Below are positions 19,488 through 25,943 of a stretch of DNA of 25,943 nt, piece after piece. Positions within the stretch are counted from its first letter, which is position 1. Each line of letters starts with the position of its first letter. The position numbers were made by a program, and so were the translations under genes. The stretch is from positions 1 to 25,943 of IMG/VR virus record IMGVR_UViG_3300027793_000260. One strand, given 5' to 3'. This stretch comes from a virus. The notes beneath the pieces are model-generated. The model did no database searches and was not told the DNA's origin. It saw only the letters and a program-made list of their open reading frames with translations.

Positions 19488-20249
19488 ATGGCAAGAAGGA
19501 AAAAGACTACAAATGACTATCAGCCTATTGGAGTTGGTATGACATCCAAGCAAATGAAAAGAAGGAAACCAATTAATTCCGAACTTCTTTTAGATATTGA
19601 ACCTTTGACAGAAAATCAAAAAAGATTATTTGATTTTTATGATGAAGGTAAGCATCTAGTTGCATATGGAGCTGCTGGAACTGGAAAAACATTTGTTCTT
19701 TTGTATAAAGCACTCCAAGAAGTGTTAAATGAAAAAAGTGCTTATGAAAAAATTTATATTATTCGTTCTTTAGTTCAAACTCGTGAGATTGGATTTCTTC
19801 CTGGAGGACACGAAGATAAAAGTGCCTTATTTGAAATTCCATATAAGAACATGGTAAAATATATGTTCCAACTTCCTTCTGATGATGATTTTGAGATGTT
19901 ATATGGAAATCTTAAAGCACAAGAAACAATAAAGTTTTGGTCATCTAGTTTTCTAAGAGGAACTACTTTTGATAATTGTATTATCATAGTAGATGAATTC
20001 CAAAACATGAACGGACACGAACACGATTCTATTATCACTAGGGTCGGAGAAAATTGCAAAATCATGTTTAGTGGTGATGCATCCCAAAGTGATTTAATTC
20101 GCCAGAATGAAAAGAATGGAATACATGATTTCATGAGAGTTTTAAGTATCATGCCTTCTTTTGAAACAGTCGAATTTGGCATAGATGATGTCGTTAGATC
20201 TGGTTTAGTAAAAGAATACTTAATAGCCAAGCACTCACTTGGTCTTTGA
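19488..20249 (+). CDS. phoH: PhoH-like P-loop ATPase
   Basis: 253 residues. Walker A GAAGTGKT (61-68), Walker B IIIVDE (165-170) followed by FQN, and the SGDASQSD motif (195-202) place it in the PhoH/SF1 helicase-like family. A basic N-terminal extension of about 35 residues is present. Phage phoH is often treated as a phosphate-stress gene, but its molecular role is unsettled; RNA or DNA unwinding is suspected for the family. Its 3' end contains the -35 box of the next promoter. Confidence 0.96.
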   Translation: MARRKKTTNDYQPIGVGMTSKQMKRRKPINSELLLDIEPLTENQKRLFDFYDEGKHLVAYGAAGTGKTFVLLYKALQEVLNEKSAYEKIYIIRSLVQTREIGFLPGGHEDKSALFEIPYKNMVKYMFQLPSDDDFEMLYGNLKAQETIKFWSSSFLRGTTFDNCIIIVDEFQNMNGHEHDSIITRVGENCKIMFSGDASQSDLIRQNEKNGIHDFMRVLSIMPSFETVEFGIDDVVRSGLVKEYLIAKHSLGL

Positions 20250-20274
20250 CAACGCCATAAGAACCTGCTATAAT
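20246..20274 (+). promoter_or_regulatory. Consensus promoter of the nuclease-gp33-gp59 operon
   Basis: TTGACA (20246-20251, overlapping the phoH stop), 17-nt spacer and TGCTATAAT (TATAAT 20269-20274). A full consensus promoter with extended -10. Confidence 0.9.
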
Positions 20275-20297
20275 GGATGAAAGTTTTCTAAAAATGA

Positions 20298-21026
20298 ATG
20301 AGTAATCCTTTAATTGATAAGTGGAATTCGATCAATCGAAAAAAATTTAATCATATTGACATTAATCTTCCAGCACTAGAAAGGGAAACGATTGACGGAA
20401 TTCGTTATTATAAGATTCCGAGCGAAAACGAGTTAAAAAAATTTGTTTCCGTTACTTCTGTAACATCACATTATAACAAAGAAAAATTTGCCAGTTGGCG
20501 GAAAAGGGTAGGGGAAGAAAAAGCAAATCAGATTACAAAAGCAGCAACAACTCGTGGTACTGCGATGCACTCTTTAATTGAGAGTTACATTTTAAATGAA
20601 GATTTACCATCCGCCGATCCTCTACCGAAGTTTCTTTTCGATATCGCAAAATCTGAATTAGACAAAATTGACAATATCATTGCAATTGAGCGTTCACTTT
20701 ATAGTGACTATTTTAAAATTGCAGGCACAGTAGATACTATCGCCGATTATGATGGTAAACTGAGTATTATCGATTACAAATCATCTGAAAAACCAAAACC
20801 TAGAGAGTGGATTGAAAACTACTTTGTTCAGGCCGCAGCATATTGTTTTATGCTCAAAGAATTAACAGGAAAAGAAGTAGAACAACTTGTGATTATCATG
20901 TCATGTGAAAATGGAGAAGTCGTCACTTACATTGAAACTGACATCGAAAAATATATTAAACTTCTTGTAAAATATGTAAAAAAATTCACCTACGATAAAT
21001 TAAAAGAATATGAATCAATCAGATGA
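20298..21026 (+). CDS. PD-(D/E)XK exonuclease, RecB/MGME1-like
   Basis: 242 residues. Motifs of the RecB-like nuclease core are in order: RGTAMHSLIE (86-95, His91), Glu131 in AIERSLYS, GTVDTI with Asp146, IIDYKSS with Asp159 and Lys161, and QAAAYCFML with Gln178 and Tyr182. This is a complete metal-dependent active site. T4-like cyanophages carry such an exonuclease near the replication genes; host DNA degradation or recombination is likely. The start is set by the promoter 24 nt upstream. It overlaps gp33 by 17 nt. Confidence 0.93.
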   Translation: MSNPLIDKWNSINRKKFNHIDINLPALERETIDGIRYYKIPSENELKKFVSVTSVTSHYNKEKFASWRKRVGEEKANQITKAATTRGTAMHSLIESYILNEDLPSADPLPKFLFDIAKSELDKIDNIIAIERSLYSDYFKIAGTVDTIADYDGKLSIIDYKSSEKPKPREWIENYFVQAAAYCFMLKELTGKEVEQLVIIMSCENGEVVTYIETDIEKYIKLLVKYVKKFTYDKLKEYESIR

Positions 21027-21273
21027 GTTAAAAAAAGAGTTCCAAAAAAAGTTTCTGTGCCAAGATAAATTTGCCCAAGAAATAGAATCTTTGGTAAAAG
21101 AAAATCCTGAGTATAATTATATCACTGCAATTGTCCAATATTGTGAAGCTAACAGTATTGATGTCGAATCGATTTCGAAACTAATTTCTAAGCCATTAAA
21201 AGAAAAACTTAAATGTGATGCAATCGAATTGAATTTTCTCAAGAAAACATCTAAAGCTAAACTTCCTTTATGA
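21010..21273 (+). CDS. 33: Late transcription co-activator gp33
   Basis: 87 residues. EYNYITAIVQYCEANSIDVE followed by SISKLISKPLKEKLKCDAIE and a basic C-terminus KKTSKAKLPL is the gp33 pattern of T4-like phages. In T4, gp33 binds the RNA polymerase beta flap and links it to the gp45 sliding clamp, needed for late promoters. The neighbours gp59 and gp32 keep the T4-like gene order. Its presence fits the ATAAATA boxes seen in this window. Confidence 0.85.
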   Translation: MNQSDELKKEFQKKFLCQDKFAQEIESLVKENPEYNYITAIVQYCEANSIDVESISKLISKPLKEKLKCDAIELNFLKKTSKAKLPL

Positions 21274-21869
21274 CCAAAGTGACTCCTCACGAAACTTACA
21301 AACAGTATCTTGCTTTAAAACATCATTTTACTAGTGACACTTATGATTATTTTAAATACTGTGGAAAAATAAAGGCATCTATAGAGTCATTTAATAAAAG
21401 AAAAGATCGGTTGTTCTTTGAAAAATTATCAAGACAGAAAAAAGATGAAGAAATTGTAGACTTTTTTGTTTCTAATTTTGTTTCTTCCACTGATCCCACA
21501 TCTCTTTGGATTGGCGATATCATTAAAAATGGAAACGATACTTATACTGAATGGAAGAAAAAAAGGCAATCTTTGGCATATGTATTTGAAGACGACTTGA
21601 AGAATACATTTCAAGAAGGCCATCTTTTGGAATATCTAGAAATTAAGAATAACAAGCATCCAAAAATTTTAAAGGCATATTTGTCCGGAAATTTATCGTT
21701 AGAGACAATGGTAGTGCTAGATCAAATGTTAAATTACAGGAAAAAATTTGATGACGGCCTTCTTGATCCGGTTTGGGAATTGATTTCTAAAAAAATCAAA
21801 AATTATTCGCCTTTTCTTTCCATTGATTTGGATAAATACAAGAACATTTTAAGAAAAGTATTGCTGTGA
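21270..21869 (+). CDS. 59: Helicase loader gp59
   Basis: 199 residues, overlapping gp33 by 4 nt (ATGA). Helical, basic-acidic mix: PHETYKQYLALKHHF, then YDYFKYCGKIKASIESFNKRKDR and FVSNFVSSTDPTSLWIGDI. Length is close to T4 gp59 (217). In T4 it binds fork DNA and gp32 and loads the gp41 helicase. The gene lies two genes before gp32, as expected. Overlaps the next gene by 4 nt (GTGA). Confidence 0.88.
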   Translation: MTKVTPHETYKQYLALKHHFTSDTYDYFKYCGKIKASIESFNKRKDRLFFEKLSRQKKDEEIVDFFVSNFVSSTDPTSLWIGDIIKNGNDTYTEWKKKRQSLAYVFEDDLKNTFQEGHLLEYLEIKNNKHPKILKAYLSGNLSLETMVVLDQMLNYRKKFDDGLLDPVWELISKKIKNYSPFLSIDLDKYKNILRKVLL

Positions 21870-22198
21870 CATTTTTTAGTTCAGATATAGTAAGAACCGA
21901 ATTAAAAGAAATTGGATTTTTACAAGAAAGAATATCATCTAGTATTCTTTCTTTTCAAGAAATGAATAAAGAAGAGAAGATAAATCACATAAAAATGTTG
22001 GAAGAGTTGCTTGAAAAGCAAAGAATATTGTATACTAGATTGAGTTTATCGGACGATCCAAATGCCATTGATATGAAACGCAAACTTGACGATTCAATGA
22101 AGATATTTGGATTTTCTTCGGAGATGAAAATCAATGATGTATTTAAGAACATGATTGGTTTAATAGAGGAAGCCAAAAGCCAGTTGCAGGACGAGTGA
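21866..22198 (+). CDS. DUF1825-like protein (cyanobacterial family) between gp59 and gp32
   Basis: 110 residues, GTG start overlapping the gp59 stop (GTGA). MTFFSSDIVRTELKEIGFLQ, KINHIKMLEELLEKQRILYTRL, and SDDPNAIDMKRKL match, from memory, the cyanobacterial DUF1825 pattern (FFDSEIV near the start, EALMERYKIF in the middle). It is a helical protein with one short acidic end. Its cellular role is unknown. Co-transcribed with gp33 and gp59, so it is probably active in replication or late transcription. Its 3' end contains the gp32 promoter. Confidence 0.75.
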   Translation: MTFFSSDIVRTELKEIGFLQERISSSILSFQEMNKEEKINHIKMLEELLEKQRILYTRLSLSDDPNAIDMKRKLDDSMKIFGFSSEMKINDVFKNMIGLIEEAKSQLQDE

Positions 22199-22212
22199 CC
22201 CTGTGCTATAAT
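22184..22212 (+). promoter_or_regulatory. gp32 promoter
   Basis: TTGCAG (22184-22189, inside the upstream gene), 17-nt spacer and TGCTATAAT (TATAAT 22207-22212). Transcript start expected near 22219, so the in-frame ATGs at or near 22195-22219 are not starts. Confidence 0.8.
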
Positions 22213-22219
22213 ATGGCCA

Positions 22220-22246
22220 TGGGCTTGGGAACCCCAAAGTCGCCCA
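22220..22246 (+). promoter_or_regulatory. 5'-terminal hairpin of gp32 mRNA, candidate autoregulatory operator
   Basis: TGGGC (22220-22224) pairs with GCCCA (22242-22246), and directly stacked TTGGG (22225-22229) pairs with CCCAA (22233-22237), with a 3-nt loop and a 4-nt bulge. It lies at the predicted mRNA 5' end, followed by 23 unstructured bases and the ATG at 22270. In T4, gp32 represses its own translation by binding the leader next to a folded 5' element. Confidence 0.5.
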
Positions 22247-22269
22247 GTATCCATCGTATCAACCGCAAC

Positions 22270-23190
22270 ATGAATTTTAAAGATCTTAAGAAGCAATCTT
22301 CACTTGGTAGTCTAACCGAAAAGCTTCTCAAAGAAGCAGAAAAAATGGGATCCAACAATACTGGAGACAATCCCAACCTTTTCAAACTAGAAACGGATAA
22401 GGCAGGTAATGGTCGCGCAGTAATTCGTTTTCTTCCTGCTCCTCCCAATGAAGACCTTCCGTTCGTAAAACTATATAACCATGGTTTCCAAGTCAATGGA
22501 CGCTGGTTTATCGACAACTGTCCAACCACTCTTGGCGAAGAATGCTGTGTATGTCGTTCTAATGGAGAGCTATGGAACTCTGGTCTAGATTCTGACAAAG
22601 AAGTAGCACGAGCACGAAAGCGTAAACTTAGTTATTATGCCAATGTTTACATCGTAAGCAATCCAGCAGATCCTTCACTTGAAGGCCAAGTTAAAATCTT
22701 CCGCTTTGGCGCAAAAGTATTTGATAAAATCAAAGCCTCAATGAAGCCAGAATTCGAAGATGATCCAGCAATCGATCCCTTTGACCTTTGGGCTGGTGCT
22801 AACTTCCGTCTTCGTGTAAAGCAAGTGGCTGGTTATCCAAATTATGACGATAGCGTATTTGAATCTCCATCATCACTTCTCAATGGAGACGACGAAAGGC
22901 TAGAAGAACTTTGGAAGAATGAGCACTCTCTCCAAGAACTCATTTCTAGGGAAAAGTTCAAAGCTCCAGAAGAGCTACAGAAGCGTCTTGATTATGTACT
23001 AGGAACTAATTCAGCTTCATCTAAATCTATTCGTGAGCAAGAAGATGAACTAGAATCTTTGGTACAGTCGGCAGAAACCGATATCATGAAAGAACTAGAA
23101 GAATCTTACTCTCGCAGTAAGTCGTCTCCTATCACAGAAGACGAAGATGAAGACGATGCACTATCATACTTCAGTAAACTAGCAGAATGA
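22270..23190 (+). CDS. 32: Single-stranded DNA-binding protein gp32
   Basis: 306 residues from MNFKDLKKQSSLGSLTEKLL, the typical N-terminal B domain. The frame is open to 22195, but that part overlaps the promoter. The DNA-binding core contains NGRAVIRFLPAP, VKLYNHGF and a zinc site formed by His71, Cys84, Cys92 and Cys95. Spacing of His71 to Cys84 equals that in T4 (His64 to Cys77). The C-terminus is acidic (EDEDEDDALSYF), the region that in T4 contacts gp59 and polymerase. It coats ssDNA in replication, repair and recombination. No strong Shine-Dalgarno sequence precedes the ATG. A strong terminator follows. Confidence 0.97.
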   Translation: MNFKDLKKQSSLGSLTEKLLKEAEKMGSNNTGDNPNLFKLETDKAGNGRAVIRFLPAPPNEDLPFVKLYNHGFQVNGRWFIDNCPTTLGEECCVCRSNGELWNSGLDSDKEVARARKRKLSYYANVYIVSNPADPSLEGQVKIFRFGAKVFDKIKASMKPEFEDDPAIDPFDLWAGANFRLRVKQVAGYPNYDDSVFESPSSLLNGDDERLEELWKNEHSLQELISREKFKAPEELQKRLDYVLGTNSASSKSIREQEDELESLVQSAETDIMKELEESYSRSKSSPITEDEDEDDALSYFSKLAE

Positions 23191-23193
23191 ACT

Positions 23194-23218
23194 AAAGGAG
23201 CCCAATGGCTCCTTTTTT
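23194..23218 (+). terminator. Rho-independent terminator of gp32
   Basis: AAAGGAGCC (23194-23202) pairs perfectly with GGCTCCTTT (23207-23215) around CAAT, and the T run extends to 23218. It separates the plus-strand replication block from the convergent baseplate genes and may act for both strands, since A runs on its left give T's for minus-strand RNA. Confidence 0.9.
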
Positions 23219-23219
23219 A

Positions 23220-24215
23220 TTACATTAATCTTATATTTTCTCCACGCTTCAATCTTTCATTGATGTATTGTTGTCCACCTTCTTTATAAGGATAATTTAC
23301 TTCTACATCATTCAATATCACATTCAGATAATTCTGTTTTAGTACGAATATATTTCTTTTATCTTCTTCTATTTTAATTTCATACTCATAATTAGTGACT
23401 GGACTTAATATCTGCGATACTGGAATATTTACTGTCGTTTTTGTGTCGGAGTCATAATACTGATAATAGTAAAGACTTCCTTGAGGAACTTCCTTGTATG
23501 GAATGTATCCAACTTTTTCGTTTCCAGATAAGTCTGGTTGATTTTGAGTCTTTGTAGTAGAATTTCTGCATCTAAATGAATTCACTTGTCCATCTATATT
23601 TTCTATCAATTCTATGATTTCATACTCTCCATTGAAACTAGAATTTCCAACATTATAGATTTCTATTTCATCTCCAATTCTCAAATTGACTATTGGTTCG
23701 TTTACTATAACATAAGTCAAATCTTCATCAAAGTAATGGAAAATGTAGTTGATTTTAATTTCAACTCCTGTTATAAAGTTTCCATTATTGCTCCAGGAGT
23801 CGTCAAGTATCAATCCTTCTCTTAACAGAATTGCGCCTGAAGATGTTCTCAATTCTTTGGTTTCATAATGATGTATGCCATTGTAAAGATTATCATAAGA
23901 TCCATACCTTTCTAAAAGAATTTTATCAAATGTAGACTGTGCTAATGGCCATTCTGTTTGAATGTTTAAAATATTATTTGAAAGTAATATAACCCAGTCT
24001 AAAGTTTCATCGCCATATAGTTTATATGCAACATTATCTGGTCTCTCGTCACCAATGATTTTGTACTTCGTGAAGTACTGGAGACTCCCAAAGATATCCT
24101 CACGAAGTTTCCCACGCTTAAAAAGATTTTTTACTGGAATATAATCTGATATTTTTGCGTCTGGTAAACGACTTACATAATCGAAATCTGGTATTCCGCG
24201 AAAGTATGATGCCAT
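23220..24215 (-). CDS. 53: Baseplate wedge protein gp53
   Basis: 331 residues. The N-terminal region FKRGKLREDIFGSLQYF, ERPDNVAYKLYGDETLDWV and LLSNNILNIQTEWPL is the gp53 signature. In T4, gp53 (about 196 residues) joins adjacent wedges of the baseplate. Here extra beta-rich sequence (about residues 120-230) precedes a C-terminal part with YPYKEGGQQYINERLKRGENIRLM. Separated from gp48 by 1 nt on the same strand, so they form one operon. The terminator beyond 23220 is shared with gp32. Confidence 0.88.
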   Translation of the reverse strand: MASYFRGIPDFDYVSRLPDAKISDYIPVKNLFKRGKLREDIFGSLQYFTKYKIIGDERPDNVAYKLYGDETLDWVILLSNNILNIQTEWPLAQSTFDKILLERYGSYDNLYNGIHHYETKELRTSSGAILLREGLILDDSWSNNGNFITGVEIKINYIFHYFDEDLTYVIVNEPIVNLRIGDEIEIYNVGNSSFNGEYEIIELIENIDGQVNSFRCRNSTTKTQNQPDLSGNEKVGYIPYKEVPQGSLYYYQYYDSDTKTTVNIPVSQILSPVTNYEYEIKIEEDKRNIFVLKQNYLNVILNDVEVNYPYKEGGQQYINERLKRGENIRLM

Positions 24216-24216
24216 T

Positions 24217-25689
24217 TTAGTAACCTATTTGATCGACTGGTATTTTATATCCATCTTTGTCAGAATAATAATCATCAGAATATACTGGTTCCAATTCAGT
24301 GAATGACATGGTTAAATCATAAGAACTCATTGTTCCAGCTTTATCATTATATGTCGCATATGATCCAGCAGGAGTGTAATTCACACTAAAATTTTTAAGG
24401 GCACATGTTTTAATTCTATTTAATGCTGGATGATCCAAATCTTTTTCTTTATTGAATCTATCTACTCCTCTGATGTACCTTATCTTAAATATGCATGGAG
24501 CTTCTAAAAATAAGTTGCCAGCACTTCTTTGTACTGCCATATATTGTTTAAAAACTCTTATTATTTTTCTTACTTCTGTTCCTTCACTTTGTGTTCTTGG
24601 TGTCAATTTAAAATTAAAATTGAAGTTTCTCAATTCAGGTGAATTGAATAGTAGAGTTAAATTTGGATTTGTTACTGCTCCAGTCAACCTAGAAAGTAAA
24701 TTGTTGTTTGAACTTACTGCCATTTTGGCTAGATATGTTTGGACTGCACTGACTATTTTGGGATCTATTTTGTTTTCTGAACTTGTGACGGTCTCTGCAA
24801 ATTTTTTAGCCAATTCGGTTGCAGAATCTCCAGTCATTGCTCCCAAAGAAAGATTAGCACCTATCATTTCTAAAATTCCAAATTTATCCTCGCCCCAACT
24901 TACTGAATTTGTATCCATGATAGTTGGTTGTATTGGTAAAAATATTCTTCCTAGTCCCTTTTCTTTTCCACTAAATGTATTTTTTTCATTATATGTTAAA
25001 TTACTTTCTGATCGTTCTTGTGGCAAATATTCAAATACAGTAAATTGAATGTAGTCTTGTCCATTTGTATCTGATCCTATTGGGTATCTCAATTCTCCAA
25101 ATTCTTTTGCTTCTACATCATTTATTCTTCCAAGATTTTCTGTTGCTTCTGAGAGATTTGCTTGTATTTCCTCATTATCTCTTCTTCTTTGTTCTGCTGC
25201 TGCTGTTTCTTGTTGTCGAACTGTATTTTGTTGCTTTGCTGATACTACTTGAGCAAGACCAGGTTGAGTTTTTGCTGCTGTATTAATAATTGCATTTTGG
25301 ACTCCAGTATAAAATATACCACCAGGTGAGCTTAATGATTGTTGTGCAGTGGCACCTAAGATTGGATTTCCAACTTCTTGACCTAAAGGTATTTTTCCTG
25401 CATCTTTATCTTCTTGCGAATAATTATAATATTCATATGTTGCTCCTTTGTCTTTTGTTTTTGCTGCTAAACTCCATGCATTTTGATTGAAACCATATGA
25501 ATCTTCGGTCCCCTGCTGCCACCGAGCATTTCCTATTCCAGTATAATATACATATGTCTCTGCACTTCCTTCAACTGCTTTACCATTTCCATCTACTTCA
25601 TAGCTAGTTACTGTTCTAAGATAATAATCTTGATTACTTCCAGGAAGTTTACTTATTATTGGACTACTATACATATATTTACGATTCAT
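24217..25689 (-). CDS. 48: Baseplate tail-tube cap protein gp48
   Basis: 490 residues, longer than T4 gp48 (about 364). The conserved core is in the C-terminal half: GRIFLPIQPTIMDTNSVSW, TGAVTNPNLTLLFNSPEL, then RNFNFNFKLTPRTQSEG, VRKIIRVFKQYMA and TMSSYDLTMSFTELEPVY. The N-terminal 130 residues are Tyr/Asn-rich and are followed by a Gln/Glu/Arg coiled-coil-like segment (VRQQETAAAEQRRRDNEEIQ). In T4 gp48 caps the baseplate hub and starts tail-tube polymerisation. Start by TAATG overlap with a 20-residue ORF. Confidence 0.8.
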   Translation of the reverse strand: MNRKYMYSSPIISKLPGSNQDYYLRTVTSYEVDGNGKAVEGSAETYVYYTGIGNARWQQGTEDSYGFNQNAWSLAAKTKDKGATYEYYNYSQEDKDAGKIPLGQEVGNPILGATAQQSLSSPGGIFYTGVQNAIINTAAKTQPGLAQVVSAKQQNTVRQQETAAAEQRRRDNEEIQANLSEATENLGRINDVEAKEFGELRYPIGSDTNGQDYIQFTVFEYLPQERSESNLTYNEKNTFSGKEKGLGRIFLPIQPTIMDTNSVSWGEDKFGILEMIGANLSLGAMTGDSATELAKKFAETVTSSENKIDPKIVSAVQTYLAKMAVSSNNNLLSRLTGAVTNPNLTLLFNSPELRNFNFNFKLTPRTQSEGTEVRKIIRVFKQYMAVQRSAGNLFLEAPCIFKIRYIRGVDRFNKEKDLDHPALNRIKTCALKNFSVNYTPAGSYATYNDKAGTMSSYDLTMSFTELEPVYSDDYYSDKDGYKIPVDQIGY

Positions 25690-25751
25690 TAGAAGCCCTC
25701 CCCAACTACAAGAGGATTATTCATCTCAATTTTTCGTAGAGTATGAGACAT
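25689..25751 (-). CDS. 20-residue leader ORF upstream of gp48
   Basis: Reads MSHTLRKIEMNNPLVVGEGF, ending with TAATG overlap onto the gp48 ATG. It follows a tandem late-type box at a suitable distance. A GGGGAGGG stretch inside it can serve as the gp48 ribosome site. Could be a real peptide or only a leader. Confidence 0.35.
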   Translation of the reverse strand: MSHTLRKIEMNNPLVVGEGF

Positions 25752-25765
25752 TTATATTAGTTTTA

Positions 25766-25776
25766 TATTTATTTAT
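25766..25776 (-). promoter_or_regulatory. Tandem late-type boxes for the gp48-gp53 operon
   Basis: Read on the minus strand, ATAAATA occurs at 25776-25770 and at 25772-25766, overlapping the stop codon of the upstream gene. The first start codon downstream is at 25751. Confidence 0.5.
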
Positions 25777-25943
25777 CTCTTTGAAATAAACACAGGATAA
25801 AAAGAAGGAACTCTCAGCACATACTCCAATTCTTGTGGTTTAATTCTATAAAACATCGACTGGATTCTGGCATAATTATAAGTTCTGATAGGACTTTCAA
25901 TATATTCTGGTCTTCTTTCCCAATGATAATTCACACCTTGATA
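25773..25943 (-). CDS. C-terminus of an upstream gene, probably structural
   Basis: 56 codons plus stop (TAA at 25775-25773) run from the window edge. The sequence starts YQGVNYHWERRPEYIESPIR and ends PSFYPVFISKR. Tyr/Arg-rich, no known motif. Position upstream of gp48 and gp53 in the same direction suggests another baseplate or tail protein. Confidence 0.75.
   Translation of the reverse strand, partial: YQGVNYHWERRPEYIESPIRTYNYARIQSMFYRIKPQELEYVLRVPSFYPVFISKR

Noticed and set aside
19775-20230. 151-codon minus-strand ORF antisense to phoH
   Set aside because: Lies wholly inside the clear PhoH frame with no own signals.
22195-22269. Start of gp32 at 22195
   Set aside because: It includes the -10 box and the leader hairpin; the gp32 N-terminus MNFKDLKK begins at 22270.
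24452-25490. Several plus-strand ORFs antisense to gp48, including a very hydrophobic Leu/Phe-rich one at 25065
   Set aside because: Hydrophobic composition is the antisense shadow of Glu/Gln/Lys codons in gp48; no promoter or ribosome site.

Overview
This window is a piece of a T4-like cyanophage genome, a tailed myovirus infecting marine-type unicellular cyanobacteria. Three kinds of evidence point there. It carries T4 core genes (gp32, gp33, gp59, gp48, gp53). It carries host-derived photosynthesis and metabolism genes (psbA, talC, gnd, speD, thyX, phoH, glutaredoxin). It also has many tiny, tightly packed AT-rich genes typical of these phages. Names are assigned by reading motifs, because no database search was possible.

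Layout. (1) 2-3924, plus strand: the end of a long repeat-built tail-fibre-like protein (no start in the window), a second structural protein and a short fibre-associated protein. (2) 3933-5811, photosynthesis island: a composite terminator/promoter, a structured leader, full-length uninterrupted psbA (D1, 359 aa), a convergent endonuclease VII-like gene whose 3' end overlaps psbA antisense, a palindromic divergent late promoter, and a 40-aa single-span membrane protein. (3) 5877-7473: a hydrophobic protein, an exported small protein and a 53-aa protein, none recognised. (4) 7497-9446, carbon metabolism: talC, a 68-aa unknown and gnd, which would push host carbon through the pentose phosphate pathway toward NADPH and ribose phosphate. 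(5) 9504-17602: more than twenty small genes chained by ATGA-type overlaps, including an HNH nuclease, an AbrB-like protein, glutaredoxin, a DUF6433-like protein and speD. (6) 17624-20249: a DUF4278-like small protein, basic and acidic small proteins, thyX, a conserved small protein and phoH. (7) 20246-23218: the replication/late-transcription cluster PD-(D/E)XK nuclease, gp33, gp59, DUF1825-like protein and gp32, ending at a strong terminator. (8) 23220-25943, minus strand: baseplate genes gp53 and gp48, a 20-residue leader ORF, and the C-terminus of another gene.

Regulation is unusually readable. At least eight sigma-70-like promoters with exact 17-nt spacers are visible, several with TGnTATAAT extended -10 boxes. 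ATAAATA late-type boxes lie 20-23 nt upstream of several starts. The most striking point is that the phage fuses intrinsic terminators with the next promoter, so that a hairpin loop carries the -35 box (18034) or the -10 box (7520). The gp32 transcript probably begins with a strong hairpin that may be an autoregulatory operator. No tRNA, CRISPR array or insertion sequence was seen. No gene-free stretch exceeds 300 bases; the longest, 3925-4149, is the psbA promoter and leader.
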